DNA from: JANNYA01 sp031409855
GTDB taxonomy: Bacteria; Pseudomonadota; Gammaproteobacteria; Xanthomonadales; SZUA-5
Direction: 5' to 3'
DNA: 64,000 nucleotides
NCBI GenBank assembly: GCA_031409855.1
Contig: JANNYA010000141.1
Location: 1-64,000, forward strand
The notes under the pieces were generated by a model that made no database searches, was not told where the DNA came from, and saw only the letters and a program-made list of their open reading frames with translations. Below, in pieces: positions 44,013-53,601 of the stretch. The position numbers and the translations under genes are program-made. The stretch's first letter is position 1. Every line of letters begins with the position of its first letter.

Positions 44013-45005
44013 ATGGAATTTTCAATACATGCGTTGCGCGCTGGACTAGAGCCGATGCCAGATCTAACCGGCCTACGTTTTGCCTATGCACTGGGTCGGG
44101 CACCGCTCGTTTTCGCGGGGCAGGGCACGCTGGTTTTAGCGCTGCGACAGCCGCTAAAAATAAAACTGGGCGAACAAGAATGGCTAATTCCAAAATTTGG
44201 CGCTTATTTCATACCGCCAGAGGAGCGCAATCGCCGTGCGCCATTGAGTGGCGATTGTTTAGGTGCTGAATTCCCCATGATTGAGGCGCAAGCACCGATT
44301 TGTATTCAGGCGCAAAGTGCGGGCCCTTGGCTGATGATTTCAGCGTCAGAGGTTACCTGGCGCGTACTTAGCACCGAGTTGAAGCGTATGGGCGCATCCA
44401 GTTCCCAGCCGGTTGCCGGGCTTTGGCCGAATGCGGGCACCCTAGCGCGCTGGACGCTACAAAAAATTCGCCGCACCCGCCAGATCAATCAAAGCGTGGG
44501 CAACAGCGCTGCAATAATACGGTCAACGCTGGAACCGATTGCGTTGTTTGAGCTGGCGCAGGCGATGCAAACGACGCTTGCCAGCTTTGGCCCCTTGGTT
44601 GAACGCTGCCCGGGGCGCTGGACAAATCAAAAGCTGCAAGTATTTCGCCGCCTCATGCGGGTACGGCAATTTATCGATTTGCGCTGCACGGATAGCTTGC
44701 CAATCGAAAAATTGGCGAGCATGGCAAATTATTCACGCTCGCACTTTATGACCATATTTCGTGAGGTATTTGGCGAAACGCCACACAATCAACTGTTGGA
44801 GCGGCGCTTGAAATTTGCCCAGCGCATGCTGGGGCAACATGGCTACTCGGTGCAAGAAACCACGCTTGCCGCCGGTTTTGAAGACCGCTCATCGTTCTCA
44901 AAGTTGTTTCGGCGTCGCTTTGGTGTGACTGCGCTGGCGACCCGGCAAGCCGCAGTAAGTGGGCAAGCGAGCGGCGCCGCTTGGGGGCGGTTCGTATTGC
45001 TTTGA
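44013..45005 (+). CDS. AraC-family transcriptional regulator
   Basis: 330 residues from ATG 44013 (AGAGG 7 bases upstream); a TTG start at 43992 is less likely. The N-terminal part is an unassigned effector domain. The C-terminal two-helix-turn-helix AraC domain (about 215-320) has LPIEKLASMANYSRSHFMTIFREVFGETPHNQLLERRLKFAQRML and VQETTLAAGFEDRSSFSKLFRRRFGVT. Being divergent from the TonB receptor suggests it controls that gene and its small partner. The inducer is unknown. Confidence 0.9.
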   Translation: MEFSIHALRAGLEPMPDLTGLRFAYALGRAPLVFAGQGTLVLALRQPLKIKLGEQEWLIPKFGAYFIPPEERNRRAPLSGDCLGAEFPMIEAQAPICIQAQSAGPWLMISASEVTWRVLSTELKRMGASSSQPVAGLWPNAGTLARWTLQKIRRTRQINQSVGNSAAIIRSTLEPIALFELAQAMQTTLASFGPLVERCPGRWTNQKLQVFRRLMRVRQFIDLRCTDSLPIEKLASMANYSRSHFMTIFREVFGETPHNQLLERRLKFAQRMLGQHGYSVQETTLAAGFEDRSSFSKLFRRRFGVTALATRQAAVSGQASGAAWGRFVLL

Positions 45006-45052
45006 GGATGCTCGCTCGCGCGGGCCGAAAAAATTGCGCTACGCATAAATTC

Positions 45053-45691
45053 TCAACCCCGCAATAACGCCACAACTCGTGCCTGAGCCCGACTCGAATA
45101 CACCAATTGCGTATGCGAAAGATTCAATCGTTCGTGATGCGTTAGCCAAGCTGCCTGGGTTTCTTCGATTCCGACCGAGCCATCGTTCTCGGCGTTAAAA
45201 CGCGCGAGCAATTTGCCGCCGCCTAAGCTGCGGGTGCCGGCTATTACGCTGACTTTGATCGTTTCCGGCAAATCCAGCCGAACGCCCTTTAGCAAGGGCG
45301 CGCTGGCATGCCCGAGCATGGTTTTGAAGGGCGTGCGCTGCATTTTTCTGATGACCGCAGAGCCATTAATCGGCGTGCCTAAGCAAACGACGTGCCCGGC
45401 GCAAAGCTCGGGCCGTCGCTGAATGAGATCCAGCACCAGCAAGCCGCCCATGGAGTGCGCAACAAAGTGGCACGGTGCGCCTATGCGTTGTTCAATCAAG
45501 CGCGCGAGTCCGTCCTGATTTTGCTGATAGCCCACCAAGGCACTGGAATAGTGATAGCGATAACAGCGGAAATTGGCACGCACGAGTGCGTTTTTTAGCG
45601 GCCGCATTTGCCATGCGCCCATCCACAAACCATGCACGATCACGACCGGCGCGCCTGAGCTGACCGCATCGCTAGCAGCAAAATCGCTCAT
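45053..45691 (-). CDS. Alpha/beta-hydrolase (esterase/lipase-like)
   Basis: 212 residues. The nucleophile elbow is HFVAHSMGGLLVLDL, and the N-terminal oxyanion-region VVIVHGLWMGAWQM is typical. His near LTHHERLNLSHTQLVY could complete the triad. No signal peptide, so it acts in the cytoplasm. The start overlaps the stop of the amidohydrolase gene as ATGA, indicating translational coupling with the two amidohydrolases upstream. Substrate unknown; triacylglycerol-lipase-like family. Confidence 0.82.
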   Translation of the reverse strand: MSDFAASDAVSSGAPVVIVHGLWMGAWQMRPLKNALVRANFRCYRYHYSSALVGYQQNQDGLARLIEQRIGAPCHFVAHSMGGLLVLDLIQRRPELCAGHVVCLGTPINGSAVIRKMQRTPFKTMLGHASAPLLKGVRLDLPETIKVSVIAGTRSLGGGKLLARFNAENDGSVGIEETQAAWLTHHERLNLSHTQLVYSSRAQARVVALLRG

Positions 45692-47010
45692 TTAGCGGCA
45701 CACACGTCACCGTTTTTGCTGCCATAGCGCCCTTGATAGCGTTCGCACAGCGCGGTGTGGCGGCTGTCCAGGGGCGTGTCGACGCCCGCAATAAAAATAC
45801 GTTTGATCGGGCTGGTGATTTCTAATACGTCGCCGCGCACCAAAATCAAATTGGCATCTTTGCCGACATCGATACTGCCTAAGCGATCAGACACGCCTAA
45901 AATTTCTGCGGCGCTCAGGGTAATCGCGCGCAATGCTTGCTCAGGGGGCAGGCCAAAGGCGGCAGCCTGTGCCGCCACGTACGCCAGATTTTTTTCCAAG
46001 CTTGAATCCATGCCGCTGGCATCGGTGGCAATCGCGATTTTGACGCCAGCGGCGTTGAGCTTGCCGGCGGCGGCATAAATGACGTCGTAACCTTCGCTGC
46101 GCCGCAGTGGCAGATTGAACGGCGAGCCTAAAATTAGGCTGACTTTTGCGGCTTTTAGCTCGTCTGCCATACGCCACGCATCAGTAGCACCGACCAAGGT
46201 CAACTTGAGCTTATATTTCGCCGCGAACGCGAGCGCGCCGCGAATTTGCGTAAGTTCCTCCACATGGATAAAGAGGGGCAGTTCACCGTTAATTACCGGC
46301 AGCAGCGCTTTCAGACGTAGATCTTGCGTTGCCGCAGGCGTGCCGGCTTTGGCCCGGTAAGCAATCGCTTCATCAAAGCTCGCCATTAAAATACGTAAAT
46401 TCTCGCTCGCGGCCTTGCGCGCTTGTTCAATGGCGGGCTTGGGCAACCAATCGGGCATGCGGGTGCTGGGCCAGTAAATGTGCATCGCCACACTCGGCTT
46501 GAGCGTCATTTCCTCGTAATTCCAGCCGCTCAAATTGATCAATGCCGACTGTCCGGCGATTAAATCCCCACGCGGCACACTCAAAGCAGTAAGCACGCCA
46601 CCAGCGCGCGCGACCGGAATCAAATCACTGTCAGCATGCAGCGCAATTTGGGCAAGCGCGTTCGGATTAACCGCGCCGACTTCAGCGGTATCGATAGTCG
46701 CGCGCACGGCGGCTATTTCAATCAAGCCCAGCGATGAATTGGCGCTAATCAAGCCGGGATAGAGCCGCAAGCCGGTGGCATCTATGCGCATGGCGCTGCC
46801 CGCTTGCGCTAATGCCTCTGCGCCTATGGCTTTGATTTTGCCGCCGTCAATCAGCACGGCGGTATCTGGCAACACCGCACGACTTACCGGATAGACATCT
46901 GCGTGTTCAATCAAAGTCGCTGCAAACGCGCTTTGCGCCGCGCCGACTACGCCCAAAAATGTGGCTACTTTGAGCGCCAAGATCATTCGTTTCATTGGAT
47001 AGGTACTCAT
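45688..47010 (-). CDS. Amidohydrolase-like protein lacking the N-terminal HxH metal motif
   Basis: About 440 residues from ATG 47010, two bases after the stop of the larger amidohydrolase. An N-terminal signal peptide (KVATFLGVVGAAQSAFA) sends it to the periplasm. It has the amidohydrolase fold: VLIDGGKIKAIG, then RLYPGLISANSSLGL, where the usual HxH is replaced by Asn/Ser. The C-terminal ATDASG and GSIDVGKDANLILVRGDVLE are conserved. Losing HxH suggests it may be inactive or use a different metal set, perhaps pairing with the large neighbour. Overlaps the hydrolase by ATGA. Confidence 0.82.
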   Translation of the reverse strand: MSTYPMKRMILALKVATFLGVVGAAQSAFAATLIEHADVYPVSRAVLPDTAVLIDGGKIKAIGAEALAQAGSAMRIDATGLRLYPGLISANSSLGLIEIAAVRATIDTAEVGAVNPNALAQIALHADSDLIPVARAGGVLTALSVPRGDLIAGQSALINLSGWNYEEMTLKPSVAMHIYWPSTRMPDWLPKPAIEQARKAASENLRILMASFDEAIAYRAKAGTPAATQDLRLKALLPVINGELPLFIHVEELTQIRGALAFAAKYKLKLTLVGATDAWRMADELKAAKVSLILGSPFNLPLRRSEGYDVIYAAAGKLNAAGVKIAIATDASGMDSSLEKNLAYVAAQAAAFGLPPEQALRAITLSAAEILGVSDRLGSIDVGKDANLILVRGDVLEITSPIKRIFIAGVDTPLDSRHTALCERYQGRYGSKNGDVCAAK

Positions 47011-47012
47011 GG

Positions 47013-50000
47013 TTATTCGCCGTCGGTGCAAAAATGGCTTGCTTCACCATTATGGTAAAGCCCGCGTTTTGCCATCCAAATGCTGGGCCAGTGTTTGGTG
47101 CTATGCCACTGCAGCGCGACGTTGAGGCGCACGGGGCCAGCTGGCTTTTGCGCCGGGGCCATCGCTGCGGCTAAGCGCTCGGGCAAAGCCGCTTGTATAA
47201 GTGCGGCGCGCGCGCTGTCAACACGCGCTTGCTCTGCTTGATCCGCACTCCGATCAAAATAAACTCGACCGTCAATCCATACGGTATCTACACGCGCCAT
47301 CGTCGAGAGTGGCGCATGGTTCCACAGCACCAAATCCGCCGATTTTCCGACTTCTATCGAACCCACTTCGGCATCAATTTGCAGCTGCTTTGCCGGGTTT
47401 AGCGTCACTAATTGCAGCGCTTCGGTTTCGCTCAAATTGCCGTAGCGCACCGCCTTTGCCGCTTCGGTATTTAAGCGCCGCCCTAGGTCTTGGCTATCGG
47501 AATTCAAGCTAACGTTGACACCTTGGCGCAGCATCATCGCAGCGTTGTTGGGAATGCCATCAATCACTTCCACCTTGAACGCCCACCAGTCGGCAAAAGT
47601 GGACGCGCCTGCGCCTACTTGATTGATTTCTTTGGCAACTTTGTAACCCTCAAGCACATGTTGATAGGCACCAATTTTGAAGCCGAATTCTGCGCTCAAC
47701 CTCGCAAACATCAGAATTTCGTCAGCGCGATAGCTGTGTACATGCACCAAGCGCCTGCCTTGCAAAATTTCCAGCAGCGGCTCCAAACGCAAATCGCGTC
47801 TAGTCGAGGCATCGGCTTTGAGCGCCGCACCGTAAGCGCGCGCTTGCGTGAATTGGGCGCGAATGACCGCCTCGACACCCATGCGCGATTGTGGATAGCG
47901 GGTGACGTTGGCATCGCCCCAGTTTGACTGCTTTGGGTTTTCGCCCAGCGCAAATTTGATCGTCGGTATCACGCCGGCAAATTTCAGCGCCTGCGCGCCA
48001 ACACCCCAACGATGCTTGATGATCTGCGCTTGCCCACCGATCGGATTCGCCGAGCCATGCAGAACCTGCGAGGTCGTGGTGCCGCCGGCCAATTCGCGAT
48101 AGATATTGATGTCAGTGGGGTCAATAATATCGCCGACGCGCACCTCGGACGTGACTGCGTGCGAGCCTTCATTGACGTTACCGCTGGCGGCAATATGGCT
48201 GTGCGCATCAACAATGCCTGGCGTCAAATGCCGCCCCGTGCCGTCAATCACCTGCGCGTTGGCGGGGGCTTTAAGCGCCGCACCGATGGCCTTGATTCGA
48301 CCATTTTCGATCAACACATCGACATTCGCCTCGGGCGCAGCTTTGCCGGTAATCCATGCGGTGACATTTTTGATTAGTACCGATGTTTGTGGCGCTAACT
48401 CGGCGCGGCCAAATTCACCGGCGGGATAGCGCCAAGCGCTCGGCAAACTTGGCACGGGCGCAATTTCTTGCGGTTTGGCATCCGCATCCGCAACTAAATC
48501 ACCGATGCGAACCAAACTAATCGGATGGGACACGCCCGCCGCATCTAACCATCGGCCACTCAGCCGTGCGTCTTTATCGCCTGCCTCACTCAGCGTCAAA
48601 TCCATGCTGAGTGCCGCATTCTCAGGCGCAGCATTGAGCGCAGCCACCGCCGTTTTTGGGAACTGCAGCAACACCCGTGCGCCATCGCGCGTTAGCGCTA
48701 TTTTTGCCGCTTCGGCTTTGGTCTTGTCAGTGGCATTTTCGGCAAGCGGGTACGAAGCACTATCAGAGGCAATGATTAGCTCCTGCGCGTTTTTCGTGCC
48801 TGCCGTGAAACGCCAGCGGCCTTCGAGCGTGGCGGCGTCGAGCGGCACAATGACCTCGCGGCTGCCATCGACCCACATCTCATAAATTTTTGCTTTCTCA
48901 TCAGTCAAAAAGTTGTCGTCGCTAATGCTGAAGCTAGCCAGCGCCCCAGCTTTGAGCGTACCCATTTGCGGCATGCCAATCATCGAAGCAGGTACATCAG
49001 TCAAGGCGGCTAAAGCGCTGGTTTCGCTCAAGCCGTAACGAATCGCTTTGCGCAAATTCGGCGCAAAATTGGCTTCAGGCGTTTCCATGCCAAACGCGCT
49101 CAAAGCAAAGCGAAATTTTTTCTCACTTAAGATGCGGGGGTTAAACGGCGCATATTGCCAATGCTCAAGCTCCGCTAACGAGACATCCAACGCCTTTTCT
49201 GGGTCATCAATCTCAGGTGCGACAGGAAAGTTCAGCGGCAGCACGAGCGGCGTCGCTAAATTGAGGTTTTTCACGACGCGGTATTCAGCGCCGGAGCCCA
49301 CCGAAATGAGCTTGAGTTTGTTTTCGTCAGCCAAGGCCTGGGCGCGCGCCAAATCGAGCTCATTGCGCGCAAATAGCATCAGTGGCTGCTGCGCTAACGC
49401 TGCGGGCGTCAACGCATCGAGTGCGCGATTCGCTTCGGGCCGCTCTAGATCTTGACCTTGAGCGATCTGGGCCAGGCGTTGATGCTGCCAACGTGCGTCA
49501 ATAAATGCCTGGCGTAGCAGCGCGATTGCGCCCATATAGCTGGTCGGGTAGCTGCCAGAGAAATCGAAAATCTGATCAATTGCGGCATCGCTGGTAACCT
49601 CACTGGCGATCAAATTTTGCTGGGCGCTCGCCTTGGCGCGCAAGGAAACCAGCGCGCTTGAGCCGCGCAATAAGCCATCCGCGCCGTGGCTAAGCACGTA
49701 GCCAAAGCCCAGTTTACGTAAGGCGCTGAGCTTAGCCTCATCAAACTTTAACGCCGCAGCGACGCTGCGCTCCGGGCAAATCATCTTGTTCCAATGGCCG
49801 CCCGCTTGCGCCACGGCGGGTGCTTCGCCGCCTGGCCCAGGCGGTGCCTCAGGCGGCACAAAGCCGATATTGCTGCTTGATGCACAAGCAAACGCCGGAT
49901 CACTGACCGCCGTGCTCGCCAAATCAATAAACGCAGGCCGGATCGTTTTGCCCATCACATCAATCACTGCCGCACCGGCGGGCGGCGCACGCCCAGCGGG

Positions 50001-50255
50001 CAAAACTTCACGCACTCGCCCTGCGTCAATCACCAAAGTTGCATCCTTGCGGATGTCCGTAGCACTCACGTAAATCCGTGCATTGGTCAGCGCATACAGC
50101 CGCTGTGGCGCGTGGCTGATCTCGATTTCAGGGCGGGTGGAAACTTGTGCGATAGCCTGCTGACACAGCAAAGCCAGTGCGGCGGCAACGGGTAAACGGG
50201 TGAGCATAGAGTGCAGCCATAGAATGCGCGGTGGAGCGCAAGCATGCATCGCCAT
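47013..50255 (-). CDS. Large secreted two-module amidohydrolase
   Basis: About 1080 residues with signal-like N-terminus (VAAALALLCQQAIAQ). Two amidohydrolase modules are seen. The first (about 50-480) has GKTIRPAFIDLAS in place of PGxIDxHxH and no HxH. The second (about 640-1060) has LTPGIVDAHSHI with metal ligands His685 and His687, GGTTTSQVLHGS, a His in LVHVHSY, a His in YQHVLEGYK and Asp in NSDSQD, followed by GKSADLVLWNH. So only the second should be catalytic. The start is uncertain: ATG 50255 or 50207. Related large periplasmic amidohydrolases are uncharacterised; imidazolonepropionase-like activity is only a family guess. Confidence 0.83.
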   Translation of the reverse strand: MAMHACAPPRILWLHSMLTRLPVAAALALLCQQAIAQVSTRPEIEISHAPQRLYALTNARIYVSATDIRKDATLVIDAGRVREVLPAGRAPPAGAAVIDVMGKTIRPAFIDLASTAVSDPAFACASSSNIGFVPPEAPPGPGGEAPAVAQAGGHWNKMICPERSVAAALKFDEAKLSALRKLGFGYVLSHGADGLLRGSSALVSLRAKASAQQNLIASEVTSDAAIDQIFDFSGSYPTSYMGAIALLRQAFIDARWQHQRLAQIAQGQDLERPEANRALDALTPAALAQQPLMLFARNELDLARAQALADENKLKLISVGSGAEYRVVKNLNLATPLVLPLNFPVAPEIDDPEKALDVSLAELEHWQYAPFNPRILSEKKFRFALSAFGMETPEANFAPNLRKAIRYGLSETSALAALTDVPASMIGMPQMGTLKAGALASFSISDDNFLTDEKAKIYEMWVDGSREVIVPLDAATLEGRWRFTAGTKNAQELIIASDSASYPLAENATDKTKAEAAKIALTRDGARVLLQFPKTAVAALNAAPENAALSMDLTLSEAGDKDARLSGRWLDAAGVSHPISLVRIGDLVADADAKPQEIAPVPSLPSAWRYPAGEFGRAELAPQTSVLIKNVTAWITGKAAPEANVDVLIENGRIKAIGAALKAPANAQVIDGTGRHLTPGIVDAHSHIAASGNVNEGSHAVTSEVRVGDIIDPTDINIYRELAGGTTTSQVLHGSANPIGGQAQIIKHRWGVGAQALKFAGVIPTIKFALGENPKQSNWGDANVTRYPQSRMGVEAVIRAQFTQARAYGAALKADASTRRDLRLEPLLEILQGRRLVHVHSYRADEILMFARLSAEFGFKIGAYQHVLEGYKVAKEINQVGAGASTFADWWAFKVEVIDGIPNNAAMMLRQGVNVSLNSDSQDLGRRLNTEAAKAVRYGNLSETEALQLVTLNPAKQLQIDAEVGSIEVGKSADLVLWNHAPLSTMARVDTVWIDGRVYFDRSADQAEQARVDSARAALIQAALPERLAAAMAPAQKPAGPVRLNVALQWHSTKHWPSIWMAKRGLYHNGEASHFCTDGE

Positions 50256-50314
50256 GGCGTATTCTCGCCCTGCCAAAAGTCACGGTGATGCGTGACTTTT
50301 TGCAAGTTGTAAAT

Positions 50315-50344
50315 GCAGAAAAGGGCCGCTAGGGCCCTTCTGCT
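50315..50344 (-). terminator. Hairpin downstream of gcdH
   Basis: GCAGAAAAGGGCC and GGCCCTTCTGC can pair around a short loop with a 2-base bulge, in the 110-bp gap after gcdH. No long T-run follows; terminator role tentative. Confidence 0.4.
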
Positions 50345-50387
50345 GAAACTTCAAAAATTGATTAGTCGGCCAATGTTGCCGCCCAAA

Positions 50388-51587
50388 CTAAAACGCATTG
50401 AGCCCAGTAATTTCCCGCCCAACCACTAATTTGTGCACGGTTTCAGTGCCTTCATAGGTAATGACTGATTCCAAATTATTCATATGGCGAATGGGGCAGT
50501 ATTCGGTGGTAATTCCAGCGCCGCCAAGTAAATCGCGCGCATCGCGGGCAATTTCAATCGCCATGCGGCAGTTATTCCATTTCGCCATGCTGACTTGCGT
50601 CGGCTGCATTTTGCCAGCGTCTTTTAAGCGACCTAGCTGCAAACTCATTAACTGCGCCAAGGTAATTTGACGCGCCATTTCCGCCAAGCGCATTTGTACC
50701 GACTGGGTTGCCGCCAACGGCCGATTGAAAATAATGCGGGTTTTGGTGTTGTCCAGCACTTCCCGATAACAGGCAATTGCCGCACCAATCGGGCCCCAAG
50801 TGATGCCATAGCGCGCTTGCGTCAAACACGAAAGCGGGCCGCGCAAACCTTTGACATTCGGTAGACGATTACTTTCCGGCACGCGCACATTGTCAAAATA
50901 CAGCTCTGAGGTAATCGAGGCGCGCAAACTCATTTTGCGATGAATATCTTTGGTCTCAAAGCCTTTCATACCGCGCTCAACTAAAAAGCCGTTGATGCCC
51001 TCTTCGGTCATCGCCCAAACAATGGCAACGTTGGCGATGCCGCCGTTGGTAATCCACATTTTGCTGCCGTTGAGGATCCAATCGCCGGTGGCGGCATCTT
51101 TTTTGGCATGCGTTTTCATATTGCCTGGATCGGAACCACCGTGCGGCTCAGTCAAACCAAAGCAGCCAATAATTTCGCCCTTCGCCATACCCGGCAGGAA
51201 GCGCTGCTTTTGCTCTTGTGAGCCAAAAGTATAAATCGGATACATGCACAAGCTTGATTGCACCGAAACAAAGCTGCGTATGCCGGAATCGCCCCGCTCT
51301 AATTCCTGGCAAATCAAACCGTAACTGACCGCGTTCATGCCGGCACAGCCATAGCCTTCGAGGCTGGAGCCCAGCAAGCCTAGCTCGGCGATTTCTGGCA
51401 CCAGTTCTTTGGGAAAGCGCGAATTATCAAAGCACTCGCCAATAATCGGCAGCACGCGTTCATCGGTAAAGCGGGCAACGGTGTCTTGTACCATGCGTTC
51501 TTCGTCGCTCAACATCGAACGGATGTCATACAAATCTTCAGAATGCAGCTGGATGTGGGCGGTTTTGCCCTTGTTTGAATCGCTCAT
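50388..51587 (-). CDS. gcdH: Glutaryl-CoA dehydrogenase
   Basis: A 399-residue flavoenzyme of the acyl-CoA dehydrogenase family that oxidises and decarboxylates glutaryl-CoA to crotonyl-CoA in lysine/tryptophan degradation. Motifs typical of GCDH rather than other acyl-CoA dehydrogenases are visible: ELERGDSGIRSFVSVQSSL, CFGLTEPHGGSDPGNM, RKMSLRASIT, ARDLLGGAGITTEY and the C-terminal TYEGTETVHKLVVGREITGLNAF. The catalytic Glu is residue 379 in TYEGT. No ETF or CoA ligase genes are adjacent, so it appears monocistronic here. Confidence 0.93.
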   Translation of the reverse strand: MSDSNKGKTAHIQLHSEDLYDIRSMLSDEERMVQDTVARFTDERVLPIIGECFDNSRFPKELVPEIAELGLLGSSLEGYGCAGMNAVSYGLICQELERGDSGIRSFVSVQSSLCMYPIYTFGSQEQKQRFLPGMAKGEIIGCFGLTEPHGGSDPGNMKTHAKKDAATGDWILNGSKMWITNGGIANVAIVWAMTEEGINGFLVERGMKGFETKDIHRKMSLRASITSELYFDNVRVPESNRLPNVKGLRGPLSCLTQARYGITWGPIGAAIACYREVLDNTKTRIIFNRPLAATQSVQMRLAEMARQITLAQLMSLQLGRLKDAGKMQPTQVSMAKWNNCRMAIEIARDARDLLGGAGITTEYCPIRHMNNLESVITYEGTETVHKLVVGREITGLNAF

Positions 51588-51753
51588 AATGCGGTGCTCG
51601 ATGCTTGGGGTGGCGTGATTCTAAACTCGAGGCGTGCAGTCGTGATGAACTTAGCGTAAGCGCTGACAAAGTCGTGCCCAAAGGCAAAATTGCGAAGCCA
51701 CAAAACCAAATTCGGCGCACACAGCGGTTGAGGCATTGGAAAGTCCCTGCCCT

Positions 51754-52311
51754 CTACAACTCCTTCAATGCGCTACGCGCCGCCAATAAATATTGCACAG
51801 CAGACCAGAGCGTCAGAATTGCCGCAATAACCAAGCATATTTCACCAATCGCGCGAATCGGCAGGGTCAAAAAGTCATCTTTGTATAAAAGCATGCCAAG
51901 TGCCACCATTTGTGCGATGGTTTTTATTTTTCCGGTGAGTGCGACTTTGACGCGCGCGCGCTTGCCGATTTCGGCCATCCATTCGCGCAAGGCAGAAATG
52001 CTAATCTCGCGACCGATGATGATGGCACCAATTGCTGCCAACCACGGCTCAGGCGTGGCTTGCACCAATAAAATTAAGACCGTTGAAACCATTAATTTGT
52101 CGGCGACTGGGTCTAAGAAGGCACCGAAGGAGCTTTCCATATTATATTTTCTGGCCAGATAGCCATCAAGCCAATCAGTCAGTGCCGCTGCTATAAATAT
52201 GAATGCGGCAATGTTGTTGTGATACTTGATGCCACTGTAGAAAACGCCGACAAGTACCGGAATTAGGGCAATGCGAAGCAGCGTTAAGAGGTTGGCGATA
52301 TTGAGCGTCAT
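51754..52311 (-). CDS. pgsA: CDP-diacylglycerol--glycerol-3-phosphate 3-phosphatidyltransferase
   Basis: About 185 residues, an integral membrane enzyme making phosphatidylglycerol phosphate from CDP-DAG and glycerol-3-phosphate. The CDP-alcohol phosphotransferase motif is complete: DGYLARKYNMESSFGAFLDPVADK. It opens NIANLLTLLRIALIPVLV, as in PgsA. Several TM helices follow. ATG at 52311 is chosen; the open frame extends to 52350 with no better support. No uvrC/uvrY neighbours. Confidence 0.93.
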   Translation of the reverse strand: MTLNIANLLTLLRIALIPVLVGVFYSGIKYHNNIAAFIFIAAALTDWLDGYLARKYNMESSFGAFLDPVADKLMVSTVLILLVQATPEPWLAAIGAIIIGREISISALREWMAEIGKRARVKVALTGKIKTIAQMVALGMLLYKDDFLTLPIRAIGEICLVIAAILTLWSAVQYLLAARSALKEL

Positions 52312-52424
52312 CCCCGGAGTGTACCCTGCGGGGAATCTGCGGCGCATCAACTTCGACGGCGCATCAACTTCGGCTTGGCGAATGCTTCGAGTTGACCAAG
52401 GCTTCGGTTTAATGGGGTGCAGCG

Positions 52425-53429
52425 TTATTGCGGACGTTCGGCATCAAAACGAATCGCAGTGCCGCCTTGAACTGGGCCGGTGCGCGCGCTGTTATGTATG
52501 TATAGCGTGACATTTTCGCGCACGATGATTGAGCCGCGTATTGTCACGCCAGCACCGATAGTTACCGTCGTGCGTGGGTTTTCATTGCATCCTACGTTGA
52601 ACCAACCACCACACTGGCTACTGCGTATTTCCAGGGCACCGTCGATGCGGGTATTGCCAGATAAATCCACGCGCCCGCTGCGGGTCAAAATATTGGCTTC
52701 GACCACGGTATTATTTAGCAGCACGTCACCCGAGCCGGTGTCGATATGGCGCGTAATAACCGCGCCGTTGGCCTTCACCGAGCCCGAGCCCGTATCAATA
52801 ATCCCGACGACGCGTGCGCCGCTTCCTAGCGTCACGCTGCCTGAGCCGGTGTCGATACCCTGACTTTGCGCCTGTGCGGCTAAGTTGACACTGCCCGAGC
52901 CCGTATCAATAGCGCCGCTGATCGCGCGATCACTCAGTGCAACGCTGCCCGAACCGGTGTCAATATCACTGCAACGGCCACCGGGCCCTATGGAAACTCG
53001 ACCGCTGCCGGTATCGATGACGCCAGCGCTTGCGCCTGCACCCAAAGTAACGTCACCCGAGGCAACATCAATACGCCCTAACACGCGTGCATTGCGGCCC
53101 AAAGTGACATTGCCGCTGGCGGTATCAACCGAATCGGCCTGCGCACGCTCGGCTAAAAATACGTCGCCGCTTGCGGTATCAATCACGGTGGCGCGGGCGT
53201 CTGTTTCTAGCAATACATCGCCGCTTGTGCTGTCCGCGCCACCCGCCTTAACGCCTGCGGGCACCAAAATATTATCGCTGGTGGTGTCGCCGTTGCCACC
53301 GTTGTTAAGCACGAGCGAATTAGCATTAGCGCTGCTGACACACGCCGAACTAAGCGCTAAAACGCCACTAAATAGGGCAACGCGGCTGAATCTGCGTGAA
53401 TTTTCATGCGTAGCAGTATTTTTTGACAT
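52425..53429 (-). CDS. Repetitive exported protein with DTGSG repeats (predicted beta-solenoid)
   Basis: A 334-residue protein with GAGGA upstream and an N-terminal export signal (VALFSGVLALSSAC; possible lipoprotein, lipobox weak). The mature part holds about eleven imperfect repeats of 17-19 residues with the core IDTGSGSVxL or VDTASGNVTL, separated by variable N/A/R-rich turns. This periodicity of one short turn per repeat is what a beta-helix/solenoid shows, comparable in style to polymer-forming or bactofilin-like proteins. The C-terminal part (about 270-334) has a Cys pair (SQCGGWFNVGCNENP) and further VTIGAGVTIRGSIIVRENVTLYIHN strands. No known family assigned. Confidence 0.72.
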   Translation of the reverse strand: MSKNTATHENSRRFSRVALFSGVLALSSACVSSANANSLVLNNGGNGDTTSDNILVPAGVKAGGADSTSGDVLLETDARATVIDTASGDVFLAERAQADSVDTASGNVTLGRNARVLGRIDVASGDVTLGAGASAGVIDTGSGRVSIGPGGRCSDIDTGSGSVALSDRAISGAIDTGSGSVNLAAQAQSQGIDTGSGSVTLGSGARVVGIIDTGSGSVKANGAVITRHIDTGSGDVLLNNTVVEANILTRSGRVDLSGNTRIDGALEIRSSQCGGWFNVGCNENPRTTVTIGAGVTIRGSIIVRENVTLYIHNSARTGPVQGGTAIRFDAERPQ

Positions 53430-53601
53430 GATGCTTCCTCAAATGGATCGATTCGCTGTTTTAGCGTCGGATATTGAGTCAATGCAAATGATGTGCCACG
53501 CGCAGTGGCCTTTGAATGGGGCGCTTTTTGGTGCTTTTGGATCGTTTTTGGCACGTTAGCGTGACGTCTATTCGCGCCATTGGGACGTGCACTCTCAGTT
53601 T

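Noticed and set aside
52480..53559. Long plus-strand frames with repeated LPEPVS motifs (52480-52863 and 52885-53559)
   Set aside because: They are the antisense reading of the DTGSG repeat gene; the repeats follow from that gene, which has a signal peptide and a good ribosome site.
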